The position numbers were made by a program, and so were the translations under genes. Of a stretch of 11,885 bases of DNA, positions 1 through 5,537 are shown one piece after another. The stretch is from Thermoplasmata archaeon (GTDB lineage Archaea > Thermoplasmatota > Thermoplasmata > Lutacidiplasmatales > UBA184). Numbering within the stretch: the first letter of the stretch is position 1; each line of letters begins with the position of its first letter. The stretch covers positions 1 through 11,885 of the forward strand of contig JASHYQ010000114.1 in NCBI GenBank assembly GCA_030042955.1. The letters are read 5' to 3'. The notes below the pieces were generated by a model. It was not told the DNA's origin. It made no database searches and saw only the letters and a program-made list of their open reading frames with translations.

Positions 1-1260
1 CGGACCCTGAAGGCGCTCGTCGCGACCCCGACGCTCGCCGCAGGGATCAACCTCCCTGCCCGAAGGGTGGTCGTGCGCGACACGACCCGGTACGACGACC
101 GCCTCGGGATGCAGGCGCCGATCGCCGCGGGGGAGATCCAGCAGATGCTCGGCCGAGCGGGGCGACCCCGGTTCGACGCGGCGGGCGAGGCCCTTCTGCT
201 CGCCCGGACCCCGGACGACGTGGAGCGGCTCTTGGATGGCTACCTGAGCGCGCCACCCGAGGATGTCGTCAGTCGACTCGCGGCCGAGCCGGCGCTCCGC
301 ATGCACGTGCTCGCGCTCGTCGCCAGCGCCGCGGTACGGAGCGAGGCCGAGCTGACCTCCTTCTTCGCCGCGACCTTCTACGGCCGGACCCTGCCGCTCG
401 TCGAACTCGAGACCAAAGTCAAGAACGTGCGGCGCTTCCTCGAGGAGAACGACCTCCTGGAACGAGGCACGACCCTTCGCGCGACTCGGTTCGGCTCGCT
501 GACCAGCGAGATGTACCTCGACCCGCTTAGCGCGGTCGTCCTTCGTCAGGTGCTCGAGCGCGCCCCGATCGGCGTCTCTCCGTTCGCCTTGCTCGCGGCG
601 ATCGCGGCCACGCCGGACCTGCCCCCTCTCTACTTGCGGCGCGGCGAGGAGGCCGACCTCCTCACCCGCTTCACGGACGAGGCCGAGGAGCTCTTGGTGA
701 AGCCCGACGAGCCCCCCATGCACCTCGACCTGGACGCGCTGCTGGCGACGCTCAAGGTCGCCACGGTCCTCGAGGCGTGGATCGACGAGGTCCCGCTGCT
801 CGAGCTCACCGAGCGGTTCGGGATCGGGGCGGGGGACCTCCGCACCAAGGTCGAGGACGCTCAGTGGCTCCTCTTCGCTACCGGCCGTCTCGCCTCGGTG
901 TTCCAGCGTCGGCTGGGGCGCGCGATCTCCGACCTCTCGCTGCGCGTCCAGTACGGAGCCCGCGAGGAGCTCCTCGACCTGGTGCGCCTTCGCGGGATCG
1001 GGCGGGTCCGCGCGCGGATGCTGTTCCGCGCCGGGTTTGCCGACCGTGAGGCGCTTCGCCAGGCCCCGCTCGAGCGGGTCACCCGGGCCCTGCACTCGCC
1101 GGTCCTGGCTCGCAGCGTGCTCAGCCAGCTGGGCCGGAAAGAGGACGTGCTGGCCCCGGAATCGGCGCCTCTCCCAGAGGCTCCCGACCTGCCTCGGTCC
1201 GGGTCGAGCCGGTCCACGGTGCGTCGGCTCGATGAGTATCCAGACGACGCGGCGTCGTGA
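1..1260 (+). CDS. hel308: Hel308-family ATP-dependent DNA helicase, C-terminal part (5' end outside window)
   Basis: The frame is open from base 1, so the N-terminal half with Walker A and B lies upstream; 419 residues are visible. An in-frame GTG at 67 is internal, not a start, because helicase motif V (ATPTLAAGINLPA, residues 8-20) lies before it. Motif VI (QQMLGRAGRP) is at 47-56. A winged-helix and ratchet-type helical region follows, and a helix-hairpin-helix with the LRGIGRVRAR core sits near 327-340, the RAR-type element typical of Hel308 domain 5. The visible length fits the C-terminal 60% of a ~700-residue family member. Hel308 is a 3'-5' superfamily 2 helicase that unwinds lagging-strand forks and recombination intermediates. 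The last ~40 residues are Pro/Ser/Arg-rich and not obviously conserved; they lie in the 140-nt overlap with the convergent orc-like gene. Another Ski2-like helicase is less likely because of the C-terminal HhH. Confidence 0.93.
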   Translation, partial: RTLKALVATPTLAAGINLPARRVVVRDTTRYDDRLGMQAPIAAGEIQQMLGRAGRPRFDAAGEALLLARTPDDVERLLDGYLSAPPEDVVSRLAAEPALRMHVLALVASAAVRSEAELTSFFAATFYGRTLPLVELETKVKNVRRFLEENDLLERGTTLRATRFGSLTSEMYLDPLSAVVLRQVLERAPIGVSPFALLAAIAATPDLPPLYLRRGEEADLLTRFTDEAEELLVKPDEPPMHLDLDALLATLKVATVLEAWIDEVPLLELTERFGIGAGDLRTKVEDAQWLLFATGRLASVFQRRLGRAISDLSLRVQYGAREELLDLVRLRGIGRVRARMLFRAGFADREALRQAPLERVTRALHSPVLARSVLSQLGRKEDVLAPESAPLPEAPDLPRSGSSRSTVRRLDEYPDDAAS

Positions 1261-2335
1261 CCCACTCCTCTACCGGCGTCAGCAACCGGAGGACCGAGCG
1301 AGTTCCCCCGACCCCGCCCGGCCGGATCTCGCGGGCGACGTAGCCAGCGTGCTCCAGCCGGACGATCCGTCGCCAGAGCGTCGTCGGGGGGAGCGGCGGT
1401 GCGCCCTGCGCGTGCGCTAGCTCGGCCTCGTGCCGGCGGACGTCGCCGACCCGGGCCTCCCGGTTGCGTACGGCGGCCTCGATTGCGCGGACGACCCGGA
1501 GCTCGACTTCGACCACGGCGGGCCGTGTCGGAATGACCGATGTCATCGGCGGGCGGAAGCCCCCACCCACGAGCTCGCGTCGGAGGAGGTCGACCGCGCG
1601 TCGGGCGCCGCCTCCGTCCGCGACCGACTCCTCAACGATCCGTTCGACCAGCTCATCGTCCGGCGGTCGCCCGAGCGCCCGTGCGGCACGGTCCCGCACG
1701 ACCACCGCGAGCCCGTGGCCGGAGTAGGGGGCGACCCCGACGGGGCGACCGAGCGTGCCAGGAGAATCGGCGGAGCCGAGGGTCGAGGCCCACCCCTCGG
1801 GAGTTCCTGCCAGGAGCGTCCAGGTCGGCGGGAGGCCGTACTCCCCTTCGGGGAGGAACCGGTCCGGCGCGCCCAGGGCCTTCAGCAGAGGACCGAGGTC
1901 TGGGCCGCCGACCCGCACATCGTCGAGAACCAGCACGACCGGCTGCTCCTCGCGGCGCAGCCGTCGTAGGAGGCCGGCGAGGATCTCGGTGACCGAGAAC
2001 CCCCGACCGTCGAACCCCTCGTCGAGGTGACGGAGGAGGGCGACCGCGACACCGTGGGTGCCCCTCAGCCCGGCGGTCCGCGCCCAGAGGAGGCGGGGGC
2101 GAGTGCCCGAGCCCTCCTGACGGAGGCGGTCCGACACTTCCCGGGCGGCGCGACGCGCGATCGAGCTCGATCCGCTCCCCGGGGGGCCGACGACGCCGAC
2201 GATCCACGGGGGCGGGGCTGCGGGGTGCGGGGGGTCGAGGCGACGGACGGCCTCTGCGACCTCGCGCTCCCGCCCCAGGACGACCGGGGGTAGCCAGTCG
2301 CGTGCTAGGACTTCGGGGTGGGGAGTCAAGTACAT
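1121..2335 (-). CDS. Orc1/Cdc6-family AAA+ protein with degenerate ATPase site
   Basis: 404 residues. The order fits Orc1/Cdc6: an N-terminal entry motif (LPPVVLGRE, 15-23), a P-loop region (GPPGSGSSS, 50-58), Walker B (VLVLDD, 134-139), a PYSGHGL segment (203-209) equivalent to the family's PPYNxxEL, a sensor-2 helix (GGARRAVDLLRR, 242-253) and a C-terminal winged helix (about 275-352). Orc1/Cdc6 proteins bind origins and load MCM. Here the invariant Walker A lysine is Ser56, and the sensor-1 region reads LLAGTPE (174-180) without the usual Asn, so ATP hydrolysis is unlikely. It may be a regulatory paralogue that still binds DNA through the winged helix. The start is the ATG at 2335, about 24 nt from a TATA element, suggesting a leaderless mRNA. 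Residues ~359-404 are Pro/Arg-rich, unlike the family, and overlap the hel308 3' end. Family assignment is good; loss of activity is inferred. Confidence 0.8.
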   Translation of the reverse strand: MYLTPHPEVLARDWLPPVVLGREREVAEAVRRLDPPHPAAPPPWIVGVVGPPGSGSSSIARRAAREVSDRLRQEGSGTRPRLLWARTAGLRGTHGVAVALLRHLDEGFDGRGFSVTEILAGLLRRLRREEQPVVLVLDDVRVGGPDLGPLLKALGAPDRFLPEGEYGLPPTWTLLAGTPEGWASTLGSADSPGTLGRPVGVAPYSGHGLAVVVRDRAARALGRPPDDELVERIVEESVADGGGARRAVDLLRRELVGGGFRPPMTSVIPTRPAVVEVELRVVRAIEAAVRNREARVGDVRRHEAELAHAQGAPPLPPTTLWRRIVRLEHAGYVAREIRPGGVGGTRSVLRLLTPVEEWVTTPRRLDTHRADAPWTGSTRTEAGREPLGEAPIPGPARPLSGPAG

Positions 2336-2340
2336 CGGGA

Positions 2341-2381
2341 CTGGTATTTCTTTGTAATATAAGAATACTGATTATTACCAG
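2341..2381. repeat. Inverted repeat CTGGTA...TACCAG around an AT-rich core
   Basis: Perfect 6-bp arms CTGGTA (2341-2346) and TACCAG (2376-2381) enclose 29 bp of AT-rich DNA. Only 11 of the 41 bases are G or C, in a window near 70% GC. It lies between the divergent orc-like and mscS genes and contains their TATA element. It could be an operator for a dimeric regulator, possibly the adjacent winged-helix protein itself. A replication origin is less likely because the whole intergenic space is only 93 bp and no G-rich origin-recognition box was seen. Confidence 0.5.
2355..2362. promoter_or_regulatory. TATA element TAATATAA, probably serving both divergent genes
   Basis: TAATATAA (TTATATTA on the other strand) is the only TATA-like sequence between the orc-like gene (start 2335, minus) and mscS (start 2429, plus). 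Its centre is ~24 nt from the minus-strand ATG, placing transcription start at or next to that codon (leaderless). On the plus strand initiation would fall near 2385, giving a ~45-nt leader. Confidence 0.55.
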
Positions 2382-2428
2382 CCCGCCCGAATGAAAAGTG
2401 CTATGGCGGCCCGTGGCTCCCCACCGCG

Positions 2429-3373
2429 ATGGCCTCCCCCCCGCCGGACCACGAACTCCGCACCCTCGTCCGAAACCTGGTCCTGGTCACGGCGCTCGCC
2501 GTCGCCCTCTACGTGCTGTTCACGGTCTTCCCTCACCGGTTCCTCTCCAGTTTCACCACTGCGGAGGTCGTGCTGCTCGAGGCCGGCGCGGTCGTGCTGG
2601 TCGCGTTCGTCGCGGCCCGGTCGGTTACGGCCACCACGACCGCAGTCCTCCACCGCCGGGGGCAGAGCCGGCACGGCGCGGCCGTGCGCCTCTTCCTGAA
2701 CCTCCTCGTCGCGGTGGTGGCGGTCCTGGCGCTCTCGGACCTCGCCGGGGTCTCCGCAGAATCGATCTTCCTCGGGAGCGCGTTCGCCGGTATTGTCCTC
2801 GGGCTGGCGGCGCAAACCGTCCTCGCGAACGTCTTCGCCGGGCTGTTGCTCGTGGTCTCGAACCCGTTCCGACCGGGGGACCGGGTGAGCCTCGTGAACT
2901 CGAGCTTCGGGGTCCTCCCCCCGAGCTATCCTCACGAGAGCCTCCTTCCGAGCTACACCGGGGTCGTCGAGGACGTGGGCCTGGTCTACACGCTCATCGG
3001 CCTGGACGGGGGAGGGACCGCCAAGGTACCGAACTCGATGGTGCTCGGTTCTCTCATCGTGCAGCCGCGCCCGGGCGGGGCCAAAGCCTACCGGGTCCGG
3101 ATGACCTTCCCCCATACCACGACGCCCGAGGCCGTCGAGGCCGCCCTTCCCGCGATCGAGACGGTGTTCCCTCCCCCGGCCGCCCCGCCCATCTCCCCCC
3201 GGCTCCAGGTCACGGACCTCTCCCCCACGACCTGGGACGGGGTCGTTACCATCTGGTCGACACTCACCGACGAAAGCCAGGTTCGCGACCGGGTGACGCG
3301 CGCGGTGCTCGCCCAGGTCCGCCCTCCACCCGCGGTTCCGGTCGAGGGCAAGAGCCCGCGGCCGGCTGCTTAA
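2429..3373 (+). CDS. mscS: MscS-family mechanosensitive ion channel
   Basis: 314 residues. Hydrophobic helices lie at about 12-34, 45-64 and 85-105, followed by the Gly/Ala-rich pore helix (SIFLGSAFAGIVLGLAAQTV, 112-131) and the amphipathic TM3b (about 132-145). The family junction SNPFRPGDRV (144-153) leads into the cytoplasmic beta domain, with VEDVGL (180-185) and KVPNSMV (199-205) both typical. These channels open under membrane tension and release solutes during hypo-osmotic shock. The beta domain carries an extra loop of about 20 residues (157-177, rich in Pro and Ser) where most MscS proteins have a tight turn. The C-terminal alpha/beta domain (about 218-298) is short and the Pro-rich tail is probably disordered. 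The ATG at 2429 starts just before the first helix. The gene is divergent from the orc-like gene; its TAA stop overlaps the TATA element of the next gene. Confidence 0.92.
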   Translation: MASPPPDHELRTLVRNLVLVTALAVALYVLFTVFPHRFLSSFTTAEVVLLEAGAVVLVAFVAARSVTATTTAVLHRRGQSRHGAAVRLFLNLLVAVVAVLALSDLAGVSAESIFLGSAFAGIVLGLAAQTVLANVFAGLLLVVSNPFRPGDRVSLVNSSFGVLPPSYPHESLLPSYTGVVEDVGLVYTLIGLDGGGTAKVPNSMVLGSLIVQPRPGGAKAYRVRMTFPHTTTPEAVEAALPAIETVFPPPAAPPISPRLQVTDLSPTTWDGVVTIWSTLTDESQVRDRVTRAVLAQVRPPPAVPVEGKSPRPAA

Positions 3374-3375
3374 AT
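3370..3375 (+). promoter_or_regulatory. TATA element for isocitrate dehydrogenase
   Basis: TTAAAT overlaps the mscS stop codon and lies ~35 nt before the icd ATG. Initiation about 26 nt downstream (near 3399) would leave a leader of about ten bases. Confidence 0.45.
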
Positions 3376-3397
3376 CTGGCCAACGCTCGGTCGAGCC

Positions 3398-3402
3398 GGA
3401 GG
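3398..3402 (+). promoter_or_regulatory. Shine-Dalgarno GGAGG before icd
   Basis: GGAGG lies 5 nt before the ATG at 3408 and supports that start. If the TATA at 3370 is used, the mRNA would begin at or just before this site, so icd may also be translated from readthrough of the mscS transcript. Confidence 0.5.
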
Positions 3403-3407
3403 CATCG

Positions 3408-4517
3408 ATGTCGTACCGCGTGACGCTGATTCCGGGCGACGGGATCGGCCCCGAGGTCACCGCCGCCGCCCGCCTCGTGGCGGACGCCACGGGAGTCGGC
3501 ATCGACTGGGAGGTCGTGGAGGCCGGCGAGACCGCGATCCGTGCTCACGGGACGCCGCTCCCTGCGGAGGTCCTCGATTCGGTCCGCAAGAATCGACTCG
3601 CGCTCAAGGGTCCGATCACCACGCCGATCGGGGGCGGCTTCCGTTCCGTGAACGTCGCGCTTCGCCAGGAGCTCGACCTCTATGCCTCCGTGCGGCCTGC
3701 GCGGTCGATCGCGGGCGAGGGGACGCGGTACCCGGAGACCGACCTGATCGTCGTCCGGGAGGCGACCGAGGGGCTGTACTCCGGCGTCGAGCACTGGGTC
3801 GACCGGGACCATTCGGCCGGGGAGACCGTGAACGTCATCACACGCAAGGCGTGCGACCGGATCTGCAAGTTCGGGTTCGAGATGGCCCGCCGGGAGCACC
3901 GGCACCACGTGACCGGCGTCCACAAGGCGAACATCATGAAGACCACCGGGGCGCTCTTCCAGACCGCGTACCGGGAAATGGCCGCGAAGTACCCGGACCT
4001 CACGTCGGACGAGCGTCTGATCGACAACATGTGCATGCAGCTCGTGAAGAAGCCGTCCGAGTACGACGTGATCGTCACGACCAACCTCTTCGGTGACATC
4101 CTCTCCGACCTGTGTGCCGGGCTGGCCGGCGGGCTCGGGATCGCTCCCGGGGCCCTCTACGGGGACACCCTGGCGGTCTTCGAGCCGGTCCACGGGTCAG
4201 CGCCGAAGTACGCCGGCCAGGACAAGGCCGACCCAGTCGCCGAAATCCTCTGCGTCGAGCTCCTGCTCCGGCACCTCGGCGAGCGCGAAGCCGCCTCCCG
4301 GGTCTTCCGCGCGGTCTGGGAGACCGTCGCCGAGAAGAAGGTGGTGACCTACGACCTCGCTCTCCCCGGCTACACGGACCGACCCGTCCCGCCCTCCTCC
4401 TGCTCCGCGATGGCGAAGGAGATCGCCCGGAAGGTTCCGCTCGTCGACCTCACGAAACCTCTGCCTCGCCCGCACGGCGGTGGGGCTGCGGGGGTCGACT
4501 CGGCGCTCGAGAACTGA
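3408..4517 (+). CDS. icd: Isocitrate dehydrogenase (NADP-type)
   Basis: 369 residues of the isocitrate/isopropylmalate dehydrogenase family. It oxidatively decarboxylates isocitrate to 2-oxoglutarate in the cytoplasmic citric acid cycle. The substrate loop IGGGFRSVNVALRQ (74-87) carries Ser80, Asn82 and Arg86, with Arg96 and Arg117 beyond, matching E. coli Icd Ser113, Asn115, Arg119, Arg129 and Arg153 and arguing against isopropylmalate dehydrogenase. Catalytic Tyr124 (EGLYSGVEH) and Lys173 (VHKANIMK) and metal-binding Asp206, Asp230 and Asp234 are present. The cofactor segment HGSAPKYAGQDK has Lys267-Tyr268, equivalent to the NADP-selecting Lys344-Tyr345, and Tyr315 (VVTYD) matches Tyr391; the further Arg395 equivalent is not present. 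Overall similarity looks closer to the short IDH3-like group (no N-terminal extension) than to ~410-residue bacterial enzymes. The last 20 residues (Gly/Ala-rich) are probably a loose tail. NADP use is inferred from the residues. Confidence 0.93.
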   Translation: MSYRVTLIPGDGIGPEVTAAARLVADATGVGIDWEVVEAGETAIRAHGTPLPAEVLDSVRKNRLALKGPITTPIGGGFRSVNVALRQELDLYASVRPARSIAGEGTRYPETDLIVVREATEGLYSGVEHWVDRDHSAGETVNVITRKACDRICKFGFEMARREHRHHVTGVHKANIMKTTGALFQTAYREMAAKYPDLTSDERLIDNMCMQLVKKPSEYDVIVTTNLFGDILSDLCAGLAGGLGIAPGALYGDTLAVFEPVHGSAPKYAGQDKADPVAEILCVELLLRHLGEREAASRVFRAVWETVAEKKVVTYDLALPGYTDRPVPPSSCSAMAKEIARKVPLVDLTKPLPRPHGGGAAGVDSALEN

Positions 4518-4558
4518 GCGGACCCTTCTCCGCGCGACGACCCCCCTCCGACCGGTGG

Positions 4559-4564
4559 TTTTAT
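4559..4564 (+). promoter_or_regulatory. TATA element for the 4600 gene
   Basis: TTTTAT in the icd downstream region, 36-41 nt before the preferred GTG at 4600, predicting transcription start near 4588. It is followed by ATCGGAACCCCC (4563-4574), a 12-mer that recurs in the promoter at 11389-11400. Confidence 0.5.
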
Positions 4565-4599
4565 CGGAACCCCCCGACCCTCTGAACTCCGGCGACATC

Positions 4600-5121
4600 G
4601 TGAGCGCCCCTCGAGCCGTCCGGATCCCACGGGAGCGACCTCCTCCGCGCTCGACCGAGCCTACCCTCCCTCCCGTCGACGTGCGAAAGAACCGGGGCGG
4701 GTGGGAGCGGGCCGTCCGCATCGCGGTGGTCTACGCCGGTGCGGTGCTCCTGCTCACGGCGGTGCTCTCGGCCCTCGACCTCACGAGCGCTAACGCGGGC
4801 CGTCCCGGGGTCCGGGAAGGGCTCGAACTCTTCCTCATCGTCGCCGGGTTGCTCATCCTGGGGAGCGCCTTCTACGCAGTCTCGCCGGCGCCTCGATTCG
4901 TGGAGGTCCGCCCGGACAGCGTCGTCGTGGTCGGCCGGTGGGGCCGGCGACGGAGCTTCGGCCCGCTCGGCACCTTCGGGATCCAGGTCGTCCGACGCTT
5001 GCCGTCCGGACCCCTAACACCCCACCCCGTGGAGGTCGTTCGGGTCGTCGACACCCGCGGACGCCCTGCCACCTACGAGGTGGAGACCGGCCTCTTCGAC
5101 CCGGCCGGAATCCCGAAGTAA
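4600..5121 (+). CDS. Two-helix membrane protein with beta-rich C-terminal domain
   Basis: The frame is open from 4480, but that start would overlap icd and precede the TATA element at 4559; the GTG at 4600 is preferred, giving 173 residues. A basic, Pro-rich N-terminus (about 1-36) is followed by two hydrophobic helices (about 38-61 and 74-95) with a short polar connector. The rest (about 97-173) alternates charged and hydrophobic residues, as in RFVEVRPDSVVVVGRWGRRR, and ends in beta-strand-like segments. That order, two helices then a small beta domain, resembles bacterial PH-like membrane proteins (the YdbS/bPH2 type), but I cannot establish homology. It is probably membrane-anchored with both ends cytoplasmic. 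It appears to be transcribed alone and faces the convergent 5140-5490 gene with an 18-nt gap. The function is not recognised. Confidence 0.72.
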   Translation: MSAPRAVRIPRERPPPRSTEPTLPPVDVRKNRGGWERAVRIAVVYAGAVLLLTAVLSALDLTSANAGRPGVREGLELFLIVAGLLILGSAFYAVSPAPRFVEVRPDSVVVVGRWGRRRSFGPLGTFGIQVVRRLPSGPLTPHPVEVVRVVDTRGRPATYEVETGLFDPAGIPK

Positions 5122-5139
5122 CCCCGGCCCGGCAACCCG

Positions 5140-5490
5140 CTATTCGAGCAGGTCCTCGAGCTCGCCGGCCACGAGGGTCAACAGCTGGTCGAGGGCGCGG
5201 TTCTTGAGCTCTGTGATGTGACCCGCGTCCGTCTCCATGCGGGCAAGGAACTCGTCCCCGTCCCGCACGAAGGAGAGCGAGAGAAGGTGGCGACGTCCGT
5301 CCGATCGACGGATCGCGGGCACGATGGGGACGGGGGCGGCCTCCTGGGCCGGCGCGGAGCTCTTTCCGGCTCTCGACGGTTTCGAAGGCGCCGCCTTCTT
5401 TGGGGCGGGTTTGGCGGCCTTGCGAACGGGCTTCGCATGGGCGGGTTTCGAGGCTCGCCCCTTCGACTTGGAGGCTCGGGAAGGTACCAC
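5140..5490 (-). CDS. Small protein with H1-like basic Lys/Ala/Pro tail
   Basis: 116 residues from a GTG at 5490. Residues 1-45 contain 10 Lys and 4 Arg with no acidic residue, plus many Ala and Pro, in PxKKA-like steps such as AKPAPKKAAP, resembling linker-histone or basic nucleoprotein tails. A neutral Ala/Pro linker (46-60) leads to a compact C-terminal module (61-116) that looks like two beta strands (RHLLSLSFVRDG, EFLARMET) and a long helix ending acidic (LVAGELEDLLE). The tail probably binds DNA or RNA; the folded part could mediate oligomerisation or partner binding. No catalytic motif is visible. The family is not recognised. A TATA element about 40 nt upstream (5527-5533) gives a leader of roughly 13 nt. 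The strong amino-acid bias and plausible promoter support a real gene, although Lys codons in a GC-rich genome could also arise in a spurious frame. Confidence 0.72.
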   Translation of the reverse strand: MVPSRASKSKGRASKPAHAKPVRKAAKPAPKKAAPSKPSRAGKSSAPAQEAAPVPIVPAIRRSDGRRHLLSLSFVRDGDEFLARMETDAGHITELKNRALDQLLTLVAGELEDLLE

Positions 5491-5526
5491 GGGTCCGTTC
5501 CTTGGAGCGGGCGCACCAAGCCCCCC

Positions 5527-5533
5527 TATTTAT
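5527..5533. promoter_or_regulatory. TATA element TATTTAT between divergent genes
   Basis: TATTTAT (ATAAATA on the minus strand) is the only AT-rich stretch between 5490 and 5580. For the minus-strand H1-tail gene it predicts initiation near 5504, 14 nt before its GTG. On the plus strand initiation would fall near 5556, which is downstream of the ATGs at 5532 and 5538 and bears on the start of that gene. Confidence 0.5.
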
Positions 5534-5537
5534 GGGT

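Noticed and set aside
67..1260. hel308 starting at the GTG at 67
   Set aside because: Helicase motif V lies upstream in the same frame from base 1, so the gene enters from outside the window.
1430..1969. Plus-strand open frame of 179 residues opposite the orc-like gene
   Set aside because: Antisense shadow: no recognisable motif, while the minus frame shows Orc1/Cdc6 domains in order.
2336..2428. Full replication origin next to the orc-like gene
   Set aside because: The space is only 93 bp, no repeated G-rich origin-recognition boxes are visible, and the adjacent Orc protein has a degenerate ATPase site. Kept only as an operator or inverted-repeat finding.
2375..4193. Minus-strand open frames of 309 and 375 residues opposite mscS and icd
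   Set aside because: Composition is Arg/Asp/Gly/His-biased and motif-free; the opposite strand encodes clear MscS and isocitrate dehydrogenase.
4480..4599. Start of the two-helix protein at 4480 inside icd
   Set aside because: It overlaps icd in another frame and precedes the TATA element at 4559; the GTG at 4600 fits the promoter better.
5400..5537. N-terminal extension of the membrane protein back to 5400
   Set aside because: It would lie antisense to the H1-tail gene and upstream of the only TATA element, and it has a shadow-like Arg-rich composition.
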